A stretch of 64,000 bases of DNA, taken from the NCBI GenBank assembly GCA_963738025.1, contig CAVTWA010000025.1, positions 447,063-511,062 on the forward strand, in the 5' to 3' direction. The notes under the pieces are model-generated. The model was given only the letters and a program-made list of their open reading frames with translations. It was not told the origin of the DNA and searched no databases. Of this stretch, positions 55,178 to 63,557 are shown piece by piece (position 1 is the stretch's first letter; every line of letters begins with the position of its first letter). This DNA is from 20CM-2-55-15 sp963738025 (lineage in GTDB: Bacteria; Acidobacteriota; Terriglobia; 20CM-2-55-15). The translations under genes and the position numbers were made by a program.

Positions 55178-55212
55178 GCGGCGTAGCCGCGCTAAGCCTT
55201 TTTGTGGCTAAT
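55178..55212. repeat. GCGGCGTAGCCGCGC / TTTTTGTGGCTAAT dispersed repeat
   Basis: The 35 bases are an inverted copy of 5454-5488, differing by about one base. The two copies are about 50 kb apart. Position here is between the converging VOC and AlkZ-like genes. Confidence 0.7.
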
Positions 55213-55225
55213 CCTCTTCTTATAA

Positions 55226-56269
55226 TCAAGTTTCAAGGCCGAGGAAGGTGCGTAAACGGTCGATTTCTGCGTCCAATTCTGAATCAAAGACCGAGTCATC
55301 AGGCCGTTTCCCGACGAATCCAACTTCTATCTTCAGTTGCTTGGCGGCGATGCGAGCGTTTGCCCAGCCGACAACGGCATCACACCATAACAAGGGCATC
55401 GCGTAATAACCGCGGACACGCCTGGCCGCCGGCGTGTAGGCTTCGAAACGGTACGCCCATCCCCAGAAATGCTCGAACCTCCTGCGATCCCAGACGAGCG
55501 GATCGAAGGGCGCCAGAAATCGAACCGTTCGCGGAACCGGTGAGAGTCGGATGGAATGGGGCCACACATATCGGACGCCGTCGACCGCACCCGCCTGCAG
55601 TGCGCCCGTGTTCAGAAGTTCACGCAGGACCGGTCGCGGGTTCCCGAGATAGCTAAATCGTCGGGTGTTCGTCAGCAGGCTGCTTTCGGACAGCGGTGCA
55701 AGAATATTCGCGATTAGCATGATCAGTCTGGACAGCCGTTCATCGAGCGTTGCCGCTTCACGAGAGTGCTGCACGCATTCGTAAAGCCGAATTCCGTTTT
55801 CGCGCCGCGCAATGCGAAGAAGCCCGCGGTAGTGCAGGTGCTCCAGCGCCTGGGTGGTTGCTTTCGAGTAGCTGCCCCATGCATTGACGACTCGAGTCGT
55901 TCCAAAGTGTTCTTGCAGTTCGGCCGGGTGCATAACGCCGAATATGGAGACCGTTTCCAGAACCTTCTTCTCCAGTTTCAACATGCCACGCAGGTTCCGC
56001 GGATGCAGCAGTTGCCAGACGGTTCGAGGAAGAAAACCGTATGCATACAAAACATCCTCTTCGATATCGAGAGCAGCGTAGCGCCGTTCGAGGTCCCCGG
56101 AGCGATACCCTTTGACTCGATGTCGCAGTATCAGATCCTGCGCCCGGGCCGGTGAACGGATCGGATCCGCCTGGACAAACCCAAGGCGCTGGATCGCCGT
56201 CTTCAGGGTAGTCACAGGGAAAAGTGATTGAGAGATCGCGTAGCGGCGCAGGTGAAGCAGGTCCGGCAT
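55226..56269 (-). CDS. AlkZ/YcaQ-like winged-helix DNA glycosylase family protein
   Basis: The 347 residues follow the HTH_42 family: HLRRYAISQSLF at the N-terminus, LGFVQADPIRSPARAQDLILRHRVKGY (with the QxD-type active-site motif), LPRTVWQLLHPR, FGVMHPAELQEHF, ALEHLHYRGLLRIARREN, VRFLAPFDPLVWDRRRFEHFWGWAYRFEAY and GYYAMPLLWCDAVVGWANAR. E. coli YcaQ and Streptomyces AlkZ unhook interstrand cross-links made by natural products. Whether this member does so is not shown, but the QAD motif is present. Confidence 0.85.
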   Translation of the reverse strand: MPDLLHLRRYAISQSLFPVTTLKTAIQRLGFVQADPIRSPARAQDLILRHRVKGYRSGDLERRYAALDIEEDVLYAYGFLPRTVWQLLHPRNLRGMLKLEKKVLETVSIFGVMHPAELQEHFGTTRVVNAWGSYSKATTQALEHLHYRGLLRIARRENGIRLYECVQHSREAATLDERLSRLIMLIANILAPLSESSLLTNTRRFSYLGNPRPVLRELLNTGALQAGAVDGVRYVWPHSIRLSPVPRTVRFLAPFDPLVWDRRRFEHFWGWAYRFEAYTPAARRVRGYYAMPLLWCDAVVGWANARIAAKQLKIEVGFVGKRPDDSVFDSELDAEIDRLRTFLGLET

Positions 56270-56309
56270 ATTCGTCGGATGACAATGTATTACAAATGAC
56301 GGAAAGCGA

Positions 56310-56377
56310 GCAGGAACACAAGAAGCATAAGAGCCACAAGAACTTGCCTCGTGCCTTTGTGCTTCTTGTGTTCCTGC
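56310..56377. terminator. Inverted repeat (GCAGGAACACAAGAAGCA family)
   Basis: Perfect 18-nt arms at about 56310-56327 and 56360-56377, with weaker pairing inside. This is the same low-complexity CACAAGAAGCACAA family as 11211-11280. It lies between the AlkZ-like gene and the next gene on the same strand. Confidence 0.65.
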
Positions 56378-56384
56378 CTAGTGG

Positions 56385-57440
56385 CTAGTCCGATTTGCTC
56401 AGGGGCCAGAACTTGAAAAATTCCGCGAAGAAGATCAGGAAAGGAAAGGTCACGGCCAGCAAGGCCGAAGCCAGCCAGATTTCCATCTCGTATGCTGGAG
56501 GTCCGGACTGCAAGGTGCCCGTTAGTTTCGGTGCGAGCGCACGATACAGTTGCGCGAGTCCGCTTCCGATGACGATGACGAGCAACGCGTTCACGGCACC
56601 TTTGGCCGGTTGTGCCAGTTTTGCAACAACCGAGTTCTGAAACATGTTCAGAACGATGATTGAACCGAAAATAAACGGAATCGGTACCGTCACCATGAAG
56701 ACCATCACATCCATCTGCATTGGCCCAGTGCCGATCCAGAATGCGATCGCGCCCAATACGAGGCAGATCGCGGTCCACACGATTCCCAGAACAGGTTGCT
56801 TCATCACAGCGGGAAACCTGGTCATCGGCCAGAGATCGAAGCTCAGTACGAGAAACATGATGCTCAAGCAGGTAACGTAAAAGACGAGCGCACTCAGTGC
56901 ATTGAACAGACCATGGGGATCCAGTGAGGCGACGTACACGGGAGCGCTTTTCATGAAGCTGTAATCAAAGAAAAGCCGGAACAGAAGATAGTTGAGCGCG
57001 TAACAGAAAATGAGCAGTGTTACGCCGGCAATTGCATCATTTTTGAACAAAGCCTTAAAAGGCCAGCCACCGAACATGATGGCGCCCCAAAACGTCACAA
57101 TGACGGACACGATGATGGCATGTGCCAGCATCGGAGCCGGCGGCGTGACGTTCCCGCCCGCGATTGCCAGATACGCCACGGCAACCATGGCCCCGGTAAT
57201 GAGAGAGGTCATCGTTAACAGTAAACCTTTTACAGGCTGGCGCTGTTTCGCTGCAAAGCGGGGTTGGTTGGTGCCCCAGGTTACAGCCATGACGATCTGC
57301 ATCGGAATGAAACAGATCATCAGGTAGGTCACCCATCCGCCGAACGTCGGAAAGCTGAACAGCGACACGAAACCGAGTGATACTGCGATCACCAGGAGCG
57401 TTGCCAGAATGCCTACTACAGGCTGTTTCAGTCCAAACAC
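56385..57440 (-). CDS. Polytopic membrane protein with repeated KQPxxG motif
   Basis: About nine hydrophobic helices fill 351 residues. A short motif comes back at the start of successive helix groups: LKQPVVGI (4-11), RQPVKGL (67-73), MKQPVLGI (213-220) and AQPAKGA (276-282), with a weaker AIAGV near 136-140. Phrases such as WPFKALF, LWPMTRFP and FKFWPLSK recur before it. So the protein seems built from four or five copies of a two-helix unit. I do not recognise the family. It could be a transporter or a membrane-embedded enzyme; no soluble catalytic domain is present. Confidence 0.6.
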   Translation of the reverse strand: MFGLKQPVVGILATLLVIAVSLGFVSLFSFPTFGGWVTYLMICFIPMQIVMAVTWGTNQPRFAAKQRQPVKGLLLTMTSLITGAMVAVAYLAIAGGNVTPPAPMLAHAIIVSVIVTFWGAIMFGGWPFKALFKNDAIAGVTLLIFCYALNYLLFRLFFDYSFMKSAPVYVASLDPHGLFNALSALVFYVTCLSIMFLVLSFDLWPMTRFPAVMKQPVLGIVWTAICLVLGAIAFWIGTGPMQMDVMVFMVTVPIPFIFGSIIVLNMFQNSVVAKLAQPAKGAVNALLVIVIGSGLAQLYRALAPKLTGTLQSGPPAYEMEIWLASALLAVTFPFLIFFAEFFKFWPLSKSD

Positions 57441-57574
57441 AATTGTCCTCTGCTAGTTGATTCCGATTGTTGCGGCGGATCATACCACGGCCGGTGAATG
57501 CAGGTTTGCAGGAAAAAAGAGAGGCCGCGAACGTGTTGTCGTTCGCGGCCAAAGGTCAGCGATTCTGAAGAGAG

Positions 57575-57982
57575 CTACTGTTGGTTTTCTTGATTGCTGC
57601 CGCCGCGAGCGAAGATGCGGCCATCGGGCATTGTGATCTGTGCATTGCCGATTCGATTATTGTCGGGCTTTTTGGCGCGCACGCCACTGACTTGAACTTT
57701 GTCGCCGATCTTAAGAGAATCGGCTCTCCATCCCTGGCGGTAAAGCGCATTTGGCGGGCCGCCCTCGACGGAGTAGACGATCGTCTTTCCGGCTTCGTCT
57801 TTCGTTTCGATGTTCACGTAAATGTGAGGGTTCATCCAGTCTACGCTTTTGACTGTTCCACTGAATTTGATTGGTTTTGTCGTATCAAATTCGGCTGCAA
57901 TCGCGTGGTGGGCGAGCGCTGGGATAGTCGCGCTCAGCAGGCCCGCGCACAGACCCAAAACCGCCAGAAAATTTCGCTTCAT
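57575..57982 (-). CDS. DUF6152 secreted protein
   Basis: Signal peptide 1-24 (LLSATIPALAHHAIA), then HHAIAAEFDTTKPIKFSGTVKSVDWMNPHIYVNIETKD and a beta barrel-like run to SGVRAKKPDNNRIGNAQITMPDGRIFARG. The HHAxxAEFD start and WMNPH motif are the DUF6152 marks. The fold is probably OB-like. The function is unknown; members often occur near respiratory or dehydrogenase genes in Acidobacteria and Proteobacteria. It stands alone on the minus strand here. Confidence 0.85.
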   Translation of the reverse strand: MKRNFLAVLGLCAGLLSATIPALAHHAIAAEFDTTKPIKFSGTVKSVDWMNPHIYVNIETKDEAGKTIVYSVEGGPPNALYRQGWRADSLKIGDKVQVSGVRAKKPDNNRIGNAQITMPDGRIFARGGSNQENQQ

Positions 57983-58171
57983 AAGCCTCCTCGTATCGCT
58001 GAGAACTGAATGGTCATTATTTTAGCCGCTCTGGGTTTAAGTCAAGTATTAATCGGTGGGTCCCGATCTTGATTCTTATTTACAGCACATCGCCGAGATT
58101 GGTATTGCAGACGCGTCCGGCAAACGCCGTATACTTTCAAGTCTTCACCAACCGTTTGTAGGAGGGCTAAA

Positions 58172-59263
58172 ATGCGCGCATTTCGCTGGATGGGGATTTT
58201 GCTGTTGGTTACATGGGCAGTTCCCGGAATTTCAGCCGTTAAAACCGAAGAAAAGACTCAGTTCCACATGGAAGGCATGCTGGGCAAAATGATGAGTCTG
58301 TTCGGCGGAAAAGCGGCCAGAGAGGGCGTCACGGAGAAGGTGGCCGTCAAGGGCAACCGCAAAATGACGCTGTCGGAACAAGACCAGACAGGGCAGATCA
58401 TCGACCTCGACGAAGAAAAAGTCTACGATCTCGATTTGAAGGGAAAATCTTACAAAGTCACGACTTTTGACGAGATGCGCCGCAAGATGCAGGAGGCGAG
58501 AGACCGCGCGACTAAAGAAACCGCCAAAGTACAAAGCGAGCCCTCTCAGGCACCTCCTCCTCCCGACGCTCAACAGATGCAAATCGATTTCGCGGTGAAA
58601 GACACGGGACAGAAAAAAGACATCAATGGCTTCAGCTGCCGGGAGGTGGTCATGACCATCTCTGTTCATCAGAAGGGGCAGAAAATCGAAGACAGCGGCG
58701 GCATGCTGCTCACCACAAATTTATGGCTGACCCCCAAAATCGCTGCGATGAAAGAAATCCAGGACTTCGACAGGCGGTACGCGGAAAAGCTTGCCGGCCC
58801 GCTCGGAACCAGCATGGGAATGCCCAGCGCCGATCAAATGGCGGCCGCTTACGCGATGTATCCGTATATGAAGGATGCGATCGGCAAGATGGACGTTGAA
58901 AACACCAGCATGGACGGCACCGCCATCCTGACTGCGACAGCCTTCCAGTCCGTCCAGAGTGCAGAGCAGCTAGCGCAGCAACAGCAAACCGCAGCCAAAG
59001 CAGAAAAGGGAAGCAGCAGCACTGGTGCGGCAAGCGCCGGCGGCATCCTGGGAGGCAAAAAGTCAGTGGGTGGCATTCTCGGAGGCATCGGAGCGCGAGC
59101 GGCGCAAAAGAAAGTGGAGCAGAAAGCTGAGCAAAGCGCGCAAAACGACCAGACTCCTGGCCGCGCGGACATCATGACCACCAACCTCGAAATCCTCAAA
59201 GTGTCAACCGACGTCAACGATGGCGACGTGGCGCTTCCGGCGGGTTTCAAACAGAAGAAATAA
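58172..59263 (+). CDS. Secreted acidobacterial hypothetical protein with Gln/Ala-rich C-terminal half
   Basis: AGGAGGG lies just ahead of ATG 58172, and a signal peptide (MRAFRWMGILLLVTWAVPGISA) follows. Residues 25-110 form a beta domain (EKTQFHMEGMLGKMM, TEKVAVKGNRKMTL, GKSYKVTTFDEMRRKM). After a Pro-rich linker a second beta domain shows GQKKDINGFSCREVVMTISVH and TTNLWLTPKIAAMKEIQDFDRRY. The pair resembles proteins of the DUF4412 type. A low-complexity part (QQQQTAAKAEKG; GGILGGKKSVGGILGG) comes before the last strand. Function unknown; periplasmic or outer-membrane lipocalin-like binding is possible. Confidence 0.68.
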   Translation: MRAFRWMGILLLVTWAVPGISAVKTEEKTQFHMEGMLGKMMSLFGGKAAREGVTEKVAVKGNRKMTLSEQDQTGQIIDLDEEKVYDLDLKGKSYKVTTFDEMRRKMQEARDRATKETAKVQSEPSQAPPPPDAQQMQIDFAVKDTGQKKDINGFSCREVVMTISVHQKGQKIEDSGGMLLTTNLWLTPKIAAMKEIQDFDRRYAEKLAGPLGTSMGMPSADQMAAAYAMYPYMKDAIGKMDVENTSMDGTAILTATAFQSVQSAEQLAQQQQTAAKAEKGSSSTGAASAGGILGGKKSVGGILGGIGARAAQKKVEQKAEQSAQNDQTPGRADIMTTNLEILKVSTDVNDGDVALPAGFKQKK

Positions 59264-59286
59264 GCGAGCGCGCGCCAGATGGAATA

Positions 59287-59478
59287 GGCGCGGACGGCCG
59301 TTAGAACCGAGCCCCGGCCGCAGGCCGGGGTTTCATTATGTTGTCGTAATACCAGCCCCGCCAGGGGCGTAAGATTCGTCGCATCAATCTTTCGGCCCTC
59401 CGGGCCTCGAACGCTCGCTGGTATAGCCCCGGCCTGACGGCCGAGGCTATACTCTTAGGCGCCTCCGGCGCTCAAACC
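59287..59478. repeat. Structured dispersed repeat, copy 2 (inverted relative to 34462-34659)
   Basis: Read on the minus strand the blocks are in the same order as in copy 1: GAGCGCCGGAGGCGCCTAAG, GGCCGTCAGGCCGGGGCTAT, CGTTCGAGGCCCGGAGGGCC, GAAAGATTGATGCGACGAAT, CGCCCCTGGCGGGGCTGGTA and CCGGCCTGCGGCCGGGGCT. Changes fall largely in loops or as compensated pairs by eye, for example CCTGCAGGG against CCTGGCGGGG. No ORF. Confidence 0.8.
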
Positions 59479-59544
59479 CCTCTCGACCCGTTGACACGTT
59501 CTACCTCGCCTGTATACGATGCCCCCACCATTTGGGAGGTAACA

Positions 59545-60057
59545 TTGGCCGTTCCGATAATTTTCAAAACCATCGAAGAAAGCGGGATCAGCAGCTGGAT
59601 CCGCGATTCACCTTCGATTTTCGCCTACTGGTTCATTCTTTCACTTCATGCGATCGGTATGGGGTTGCTGGTTGGCGCAAGTGTGGTGATTGATCTACGC
59701 CTGCTTGGGGTTGCGAAGGATCTGCCTCTGGCGCCGCTCAAAGGGTTGTATCGGATCATCTGGATCGGATTCTGGATACAGATTGTTTCCGGAGCCCTCC
59801 TGCTCATTGCGTACCCGACAAAAGCGCTGACAAATCCGGACTTCTACATCAAGCTCACGCTGATCGGCCTTGCGGTTGCCATCATGCAGACGATCAAGAA
59901 GCGCGTTTTCGGCGATGCGTCACTCAATGAGTCGGACATGATGATGAAAGGTAAGGCTTTGGCCATGTGGTCGCTGATCCTGTGGACCGGCGCTGTTACC
60001 GCAGGCCGCCTCCTGGCCTACACCTATAACTACTTGAAATACGATTACAGAGGTTAG
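59545..60057 (+). CDS. DUF6644-type integral membrane protein
   Basis: The start is TTG 59545: GGAGGT ends four bases before it, and upstream in-frame codons lie in a repeat-flanked region. Four to five helices span 170 residues (YWFILSLHAIGMGLLVGASVVIDLRLLG; IIWIGFWIQIVSGALLLIAYPT; LTLIGLAVAIMQTIKK). The paired pattern LHxIGxxLLVGA..DLRLLG..K.LP.APL is repeated in the second half of the next gene. His residues in the helices could hold heme. It begins an operon with the gene at 60066. Confidence 0.75.
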   Translation: MAVPIIFKTIEESGISSWIRDSPSIFAYWFILSLHAIGMGLLVGASVVIDLRLLGVAKDLPLAPLKGLYRIIWIGFWIQIVSGALLLIAYPTKALTNPDFYIKLTLIGLAVAIMQTIKKRVFGDASLNESDMMMKGKALAMWSLILWTGAVTAGRLLAYTYNYLKYDYRG

Positions 60058-60065
60058 GAGCAGGC

Positions 60066-61031
60066 ATGAATCTGGTACACGTCCATCTCTGGCTGAACCA
60101 TTTGCCGATTCTCGGCACCATGATCGCGCTGGCGATTTTTGCGCTGTCGCTAGTCGTCGATCATGACGAAATGAAGCAAGCCGGTCTCGCTCTTTTCGCC
60201 TTCATCGCTTTGTTTGCGATACCCGCGTACATGAGCGGGAATGCGGCAAGTGACGTAATCAAGAACAATTCCGATGCCCCCATGGAGCTGATCCAGGCCC
60301 ACCAGGGTTCCGCTCTGGTCGCGTTCATCTTTATCGAACTCACCGGGGCCGTATCACTGTTTGGTCTGTTCCGGTTCAGCCGCACGCAGAAAAATCCCTG
60401 GATGGAGCGTCCCGGTAAAGTGACTCTGTTCGTCATTCTTGCCCTCGCAGTTGCGACATCCGGTCTGATGGCAGTCGCAGGAAATACCGGCGGCGAGATT
60501 CGACATGCCGAGATTGCCTCGGGGCCCGGCCCGACTTCCGCAATCGGAAACCTGGGTTTCGGGTTGGCGTCGTCGGTCCAGCATTTTGTGATCGATTCGT
60601 CGATGTGGGTCTGGCCGATTCTGGAAGACCTGCATTTCATCGGCCTGATTCTGATCATCGGCGCCTTTGGAGCGCTCAACATCCGGATACTGGGATTTCT
60701 CAAACAATTGCCGATAGCTCCGCTCCACAAGTTCATTCCCTGGGGAATCGGCGGGTTTGCGATCAATATCGTTACCGGATTGCTGTTCTTTATGGGCATG
60801 CCGGGTTTCTACACGCCTAATGTCGTCTTTCAGATCAAGATGTTCGCCATCATGCTTGCCGGAGCGAATCTGCTGCTGTTCTACTGCACCAGCGCCTTCC
60901 GGTCTATCGAACATCTTGGTCCTGGTGAAGATGCTCCACTATTTGCGAAGATCATCGCGGCCAGTTCCATCATTTTGTGGATCGCGGCGATCGTCCTGGG
61001 AAGGTATATACCGTTCGGGGAAGTCAGCTGA
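60066..61031 (+). CDS. Membrane protein: DUF2231-like N-half fused to DUF6644-like C-half
   Basis: AGGAGCAGGC precedes the ATG. Residues 1-150 have four helices and VHLWLNHLPILGTMIAL, with His residues as in DUF2231 (putative heme or copper membrane proteins). Residues 175-321 match the whole preceding gene: LEDLHFIGLILIIGAFGALNIRILGFLKQLPIAPLHKF, GFAINIVTGLLFFMGMPGFYTPNVVFQIK, and so on. The conserved His in LHFIG and HLWLNH are candidate cofactor ligands. Together with the gene at 59545 it could make a small respiratory membrane complex; this is inferred. Confidence 0.75.
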   Translation: MNLVHVHLWLNHLPILGTMIALAIFALSLVVDHDEMKQAGLALFAFIALFAIPAYMSGNAASDVIKNNSDAPMELIQAHQGSALVAFIFIELTGAVSLFGLFRFSRTQKNPWMERPGKVTLFVILALAVATSGLMAVAGNTGGEIRHAEIASGPGPTSAIGNLGFGLASSVQHFVIDSSMWVWPILEDLHFIGLILIIGAFGALNIRILGFLKQLPIAPLHKFIPWGIGGFAINIVTGLLFFMGMPGFYTPNVVFQIKMFAIMLAGANLLLFYCTSAFRSIEHLGPGEDAPLFAKIIAASSIILWIAAIVLGRYIPFGEVS

Positions 61032-61283
61032 ACACCGGAGACCGTCGTCACTCTGGTGCGGCAGACAGGGACGTCGAGTAACGTTCGGATCGTGGCGCCG
61101 GCAGCGAATACAGCATGATGGCTTGAGGGTAACTCCCGACAACAATTTCGTGGATTTCGTGCGTGGTGCCGAGAAGCATCGAGACAAGCCTGACTGTGGC
61201 GCGTCCGTTGCTCGGAGGAACACGGAAGCTCCTCGTCGTTCTTTTCCGCGGCATCAAACCGATGCCATAGATCAGGCTTTGAC
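61032..61283. other. Intergenic stretch without a convincing gene
   Basis: A minus-strand open frame of about 67 codons (ATG at about 61253, with HEIHEIVVGSYPQAIMLYSLPAP) is present but lacks a ribosome-binding site and recognisable family features. No hairpin of the kinds found elsewhere is visible. Confidence 0.4.
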
Positions 61284-62147
61284 CTATGATTTCCCCACAG
61301 GCTGATGCGCCTTGAGAAAGGAATGAACTTGGCGCACCGCCAGCGGAATTCGCTCCTTGGGTTCTTTCCAGGGAAAGATGCTGACTTCGGCCTTTGGCGC
61401 GAGCATCGCGCACTCCATGGCCACGGCGTATGGGTGCGCCGGGACCTCGTCCGGCAGGATCAGGACCGGATTTTGGCAACTCCGAACGAAATCGCGTGTC
61501 ACGGTGAACACGAAATCAGGGTCGGTCTCGAACATTCTGGTCACGAATTGGTCGGTCGTCTGCAACGTGATCTCGGGCCGTTTCGCGACTAGCGTCGCAC
61601 CCCAGCCTTTCCAGAATGTGCCTGAGTACTTGGGGTCGCGCATCTCCGGACGCCAGCCTACGGGCTGCGCCAGCACGGCTGCGGCAATGCGATTGGGTGC
61701 GCGCTTCAGAAGACTCCAGATGAAAGGGCCGCCAATGCAGAAACCCATCACGGCGAACTTGTCGATCCCCAGATGATCCATCAGGCCGAGCTGGTCGTCG
61801 GCATAGGATTCCCACGGCCGCTCCACCTCAACAGGGCCGGTGGACTGGCCGCTGGGGGCGTTGCGCAGGTCCGCCGTGATGCAGCGATATTCTCCCTTGA
61901 ACTCTTCGACCGCATTAAAGGGCGAGTTGCCGGTAAAGAACGAGATGGTCGAGTTCAATCCTCCACCCGGAATCAGTAACAGAGGGAAACCGGAACCGGC
62001 CTCCTCATAGTAGATGCGAACCGGGCCTTTTTCATAGAACTTGCCAGTCCCTTTCTTGCCCGGCTGCTGAGCAAGCGCGTGCGGCACGGCGGCGGTTGCC
62101 GCTGCCGCAGCTCCCGCTGCCAGTATGGTGCGTCTGGTCGAACCCAT
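61284..62147 (-). CDS. Tat-exported alpha/beta hydrolase with Cys in the nucleophile position
   Basis: TRRTILAAGAAAAATAAVPHALAQ is a twin-arginine leader. The alpha/beta-hydrolase core shows PLLLIPGGGLNSTISFF (oxyanion side), EYRCITADLRNAPSGQST, LMDHLGIDKFAVMGFCIGGPFIWSL (nucleophile elbow G-x-C-x-G), LILPDEVPAHP (acid) and VRQVHSFLKAH (His). A Cys nucleophile in GFCxGG recalls dienelactone hydrolase rather than common esterases. RBS GAGGA lies ahead of the ATG. Substrate unknown. Confidence 0.85.
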   Translation of the reverse strand: MGSTRRTILAAGAAAAATAAVPHALAQQPGKKGTGKFYEKGPVRIYYEEAGSGFPLLLIPGGGLNSTISFFTGNSPFNAVEEFKGEYRCITADLRNAPSGQSTGPVEVERPWESYADDQLGLMDHLGIDKFAVMGFCIGGPFIWSLLKRAPNRIAAAVLAQPVGWRPEMRDPKYSGTFWKGWGATLVAKRPEITLQTTDQFVTRMFETDPDFVFTVTRDFVRSCQNPVLILPDEVPAHPYAVAMECAMLAPKAEVSIFPWKEPKERIPLAVRQVHSFLKAHQPVGKS

Positions 62148-62384
62148 AATCGGCGTCCTCCTTTATCATCGGCCGTGATCGCAGGTGCGCGACTCGAAGC
62201 CCCAGCGTGCCGCGCGCAAGATTGTGATGCGTTAGTGGAACAGCAGCATAGCACAGGTTCTTTTCGAGAATCTTTTCATCGGCTGACCCGCGGACAAACA
62301 TCGCCGCCGGTTCCGGGAGGGCGTGAGCAACATGAGACGCGTATCGAAGTATGAGCGCGATGAGTGGGGCGCAGAACCTCGCCG

Positions 62385-63431
62385 TTATGGATTTTTCTTT
62401 GTCTGAGTGGACTCTATTCGGCTATCGACGGTTCTCATTAATAAACTGGCCAGACTGATCATTTCGGCCGCCTCTTTAGGATCGTCGAGAGTTCTATGTC
62501 GATGGCTCGAAGGATTTGTGAAAAGCCCGACGGCACCTGCAAAGAAGGCAAGCATTGCCTGGCGTTCTGCTTCGGGTAACGCAGTGTCTGTCAGCGGTCC
62601 GGAATTGTAATCGAAGGCCTTTTTGATGAGATCCGTTCCTATATCCGTTGCTTGAAATCCACCTGCCGTTCGCACTGCAGCTTCAACCTCTTTGAAAGCC
62701 TGAAACACAGCGGTTTCGTATTCGCCGCGGACAAAGTTGGGCCATACGCGATCAGCGATAACAGGATGAAGTGATTCCTTCGGAAGGATGTTTGACTTTC
62801 GATACGCCTCGAGGTCTTGACGGCCCTGGAGCCTTTTGCCACGCCGTGAAATAAGATACGTGTCGCCCTTTGTTCCGATCAGAAGACCTTCGCGAACAAG
62901 CCACGCCCACGCTTCAAGGAGTGCACTGTTAACCGCGTCTTGTTTGTAGTGGGCCCGCATTCTGGACATGAAATTGTCCTGACGCAGATCCTGAGAATTG
63001 CCGGTTGAAAGACTTTCGAGAAGAAATCCACCCAATGCTTCCGGCTCTAATTCCAAAACGGAATCTGCCGTCGGGAGGGTTTCTGTGAGGTCCGTTCCCG
63101 TGGCCGGTTCGGGCTGTTTTTCAGGCTGCCTGGTGGGAGGCGGTGCGTTTGCACGAATCCAGCGGTCGCCCTGTTCGTCGATTATCGAGCCGTCCTCGAT
63201 CCTTGCTTTCGAGGTGGGTCTTTGAGCAACGAAGAGTGTAATTTCACCGCCATTGACTTCGTACGTGCCGATAATCTGGGAACCTTCAAAGAGAACATAA
63301 TTCCCATTGGGTCCCAACTCCAGGTAATACGAACTGCTTTTCGCGTGAACGTACTTTCCAGCTATCTGTGCGTATTGGTCGTCGTTACGATTCGAAACAT
63401 TCGTGGGTTGTCTCGGCACTATTGAAGGCAC
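62385..63431 (-). CDS. TIGR02391-family (Ymh-like) protein with N-terminal beta domain
   Basis: The start is GTG 63431, with GAGG eight bases ahead. Residues 22-95 form a small beta domain (GKYVHAKSSSYYLELGPNGNYVLFEGSQIIGTYEV; SIIDEQGDRWIR). A linker with Pro and Glu follows, then a helical region with a winged-helix look (LLEAWAWLVREGLLIGTKGDTYLISRRGKRLQ). The C-terminal 130 residues match TIGR02391: VFQAFKEVEAAVRTAGGF, DLIKKAFDYNSGPLTD, ERQAMLAFFAGAVGLFTNPSSHRHRTLDDPKEAAEMI. That family is found near restriction and phage-defence genes, but its activity is not known. Confidence 0.8.
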   Translation of the reverse strand: MPSIVPRQPTNVSNRNDDQYAQIAGKYVHAKSSSYYLELGPNGNYVLFEGSQIIGTYEVNGGEITLFVAQRPTSKARIEDGSIIDEQGDRWIRANAPPPTRQPEKQPEPATGTDLTETLPTADSVLELEPEALGGFLLESLSTGNSQDLRQDNFMSRMRAHYKQDAVNSALLEAWAWLVREGLLIGTKGDTYLISRRGKRLQGRQDLEAYRKSNILPKESLHPVIADRVWPNFVRGEYETAVFQAFKEVEAAVRTAGGFQATDIGTDLIKKAFDYNSGPLTDTALPEAERQAMLAFFAGAVGLFTNPSSHRHRTLDDPKEAAEMISLASLLMRTVDSRIESTQTKKNP

Positions 63432-63557
63432 TGCTTTTACCTCGTCGGCAATTTCCAGGTTGGCGTGTTCAAAGAAATTCTACCTGGCATTTCAGCTTCG
63501 TATCCACCGAATCTTTGCGGGCGAAATCTTGCGACCGGCAGCGTGCTACAGTCGGGT

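Noticed and set aside
61048..61479. Minus-strand frame overlapping the hydrolase end
   Set aside because: Half of it overlaps the alpha/beta hydrolase in another frame, and the remaining 67 codons show no family signature.
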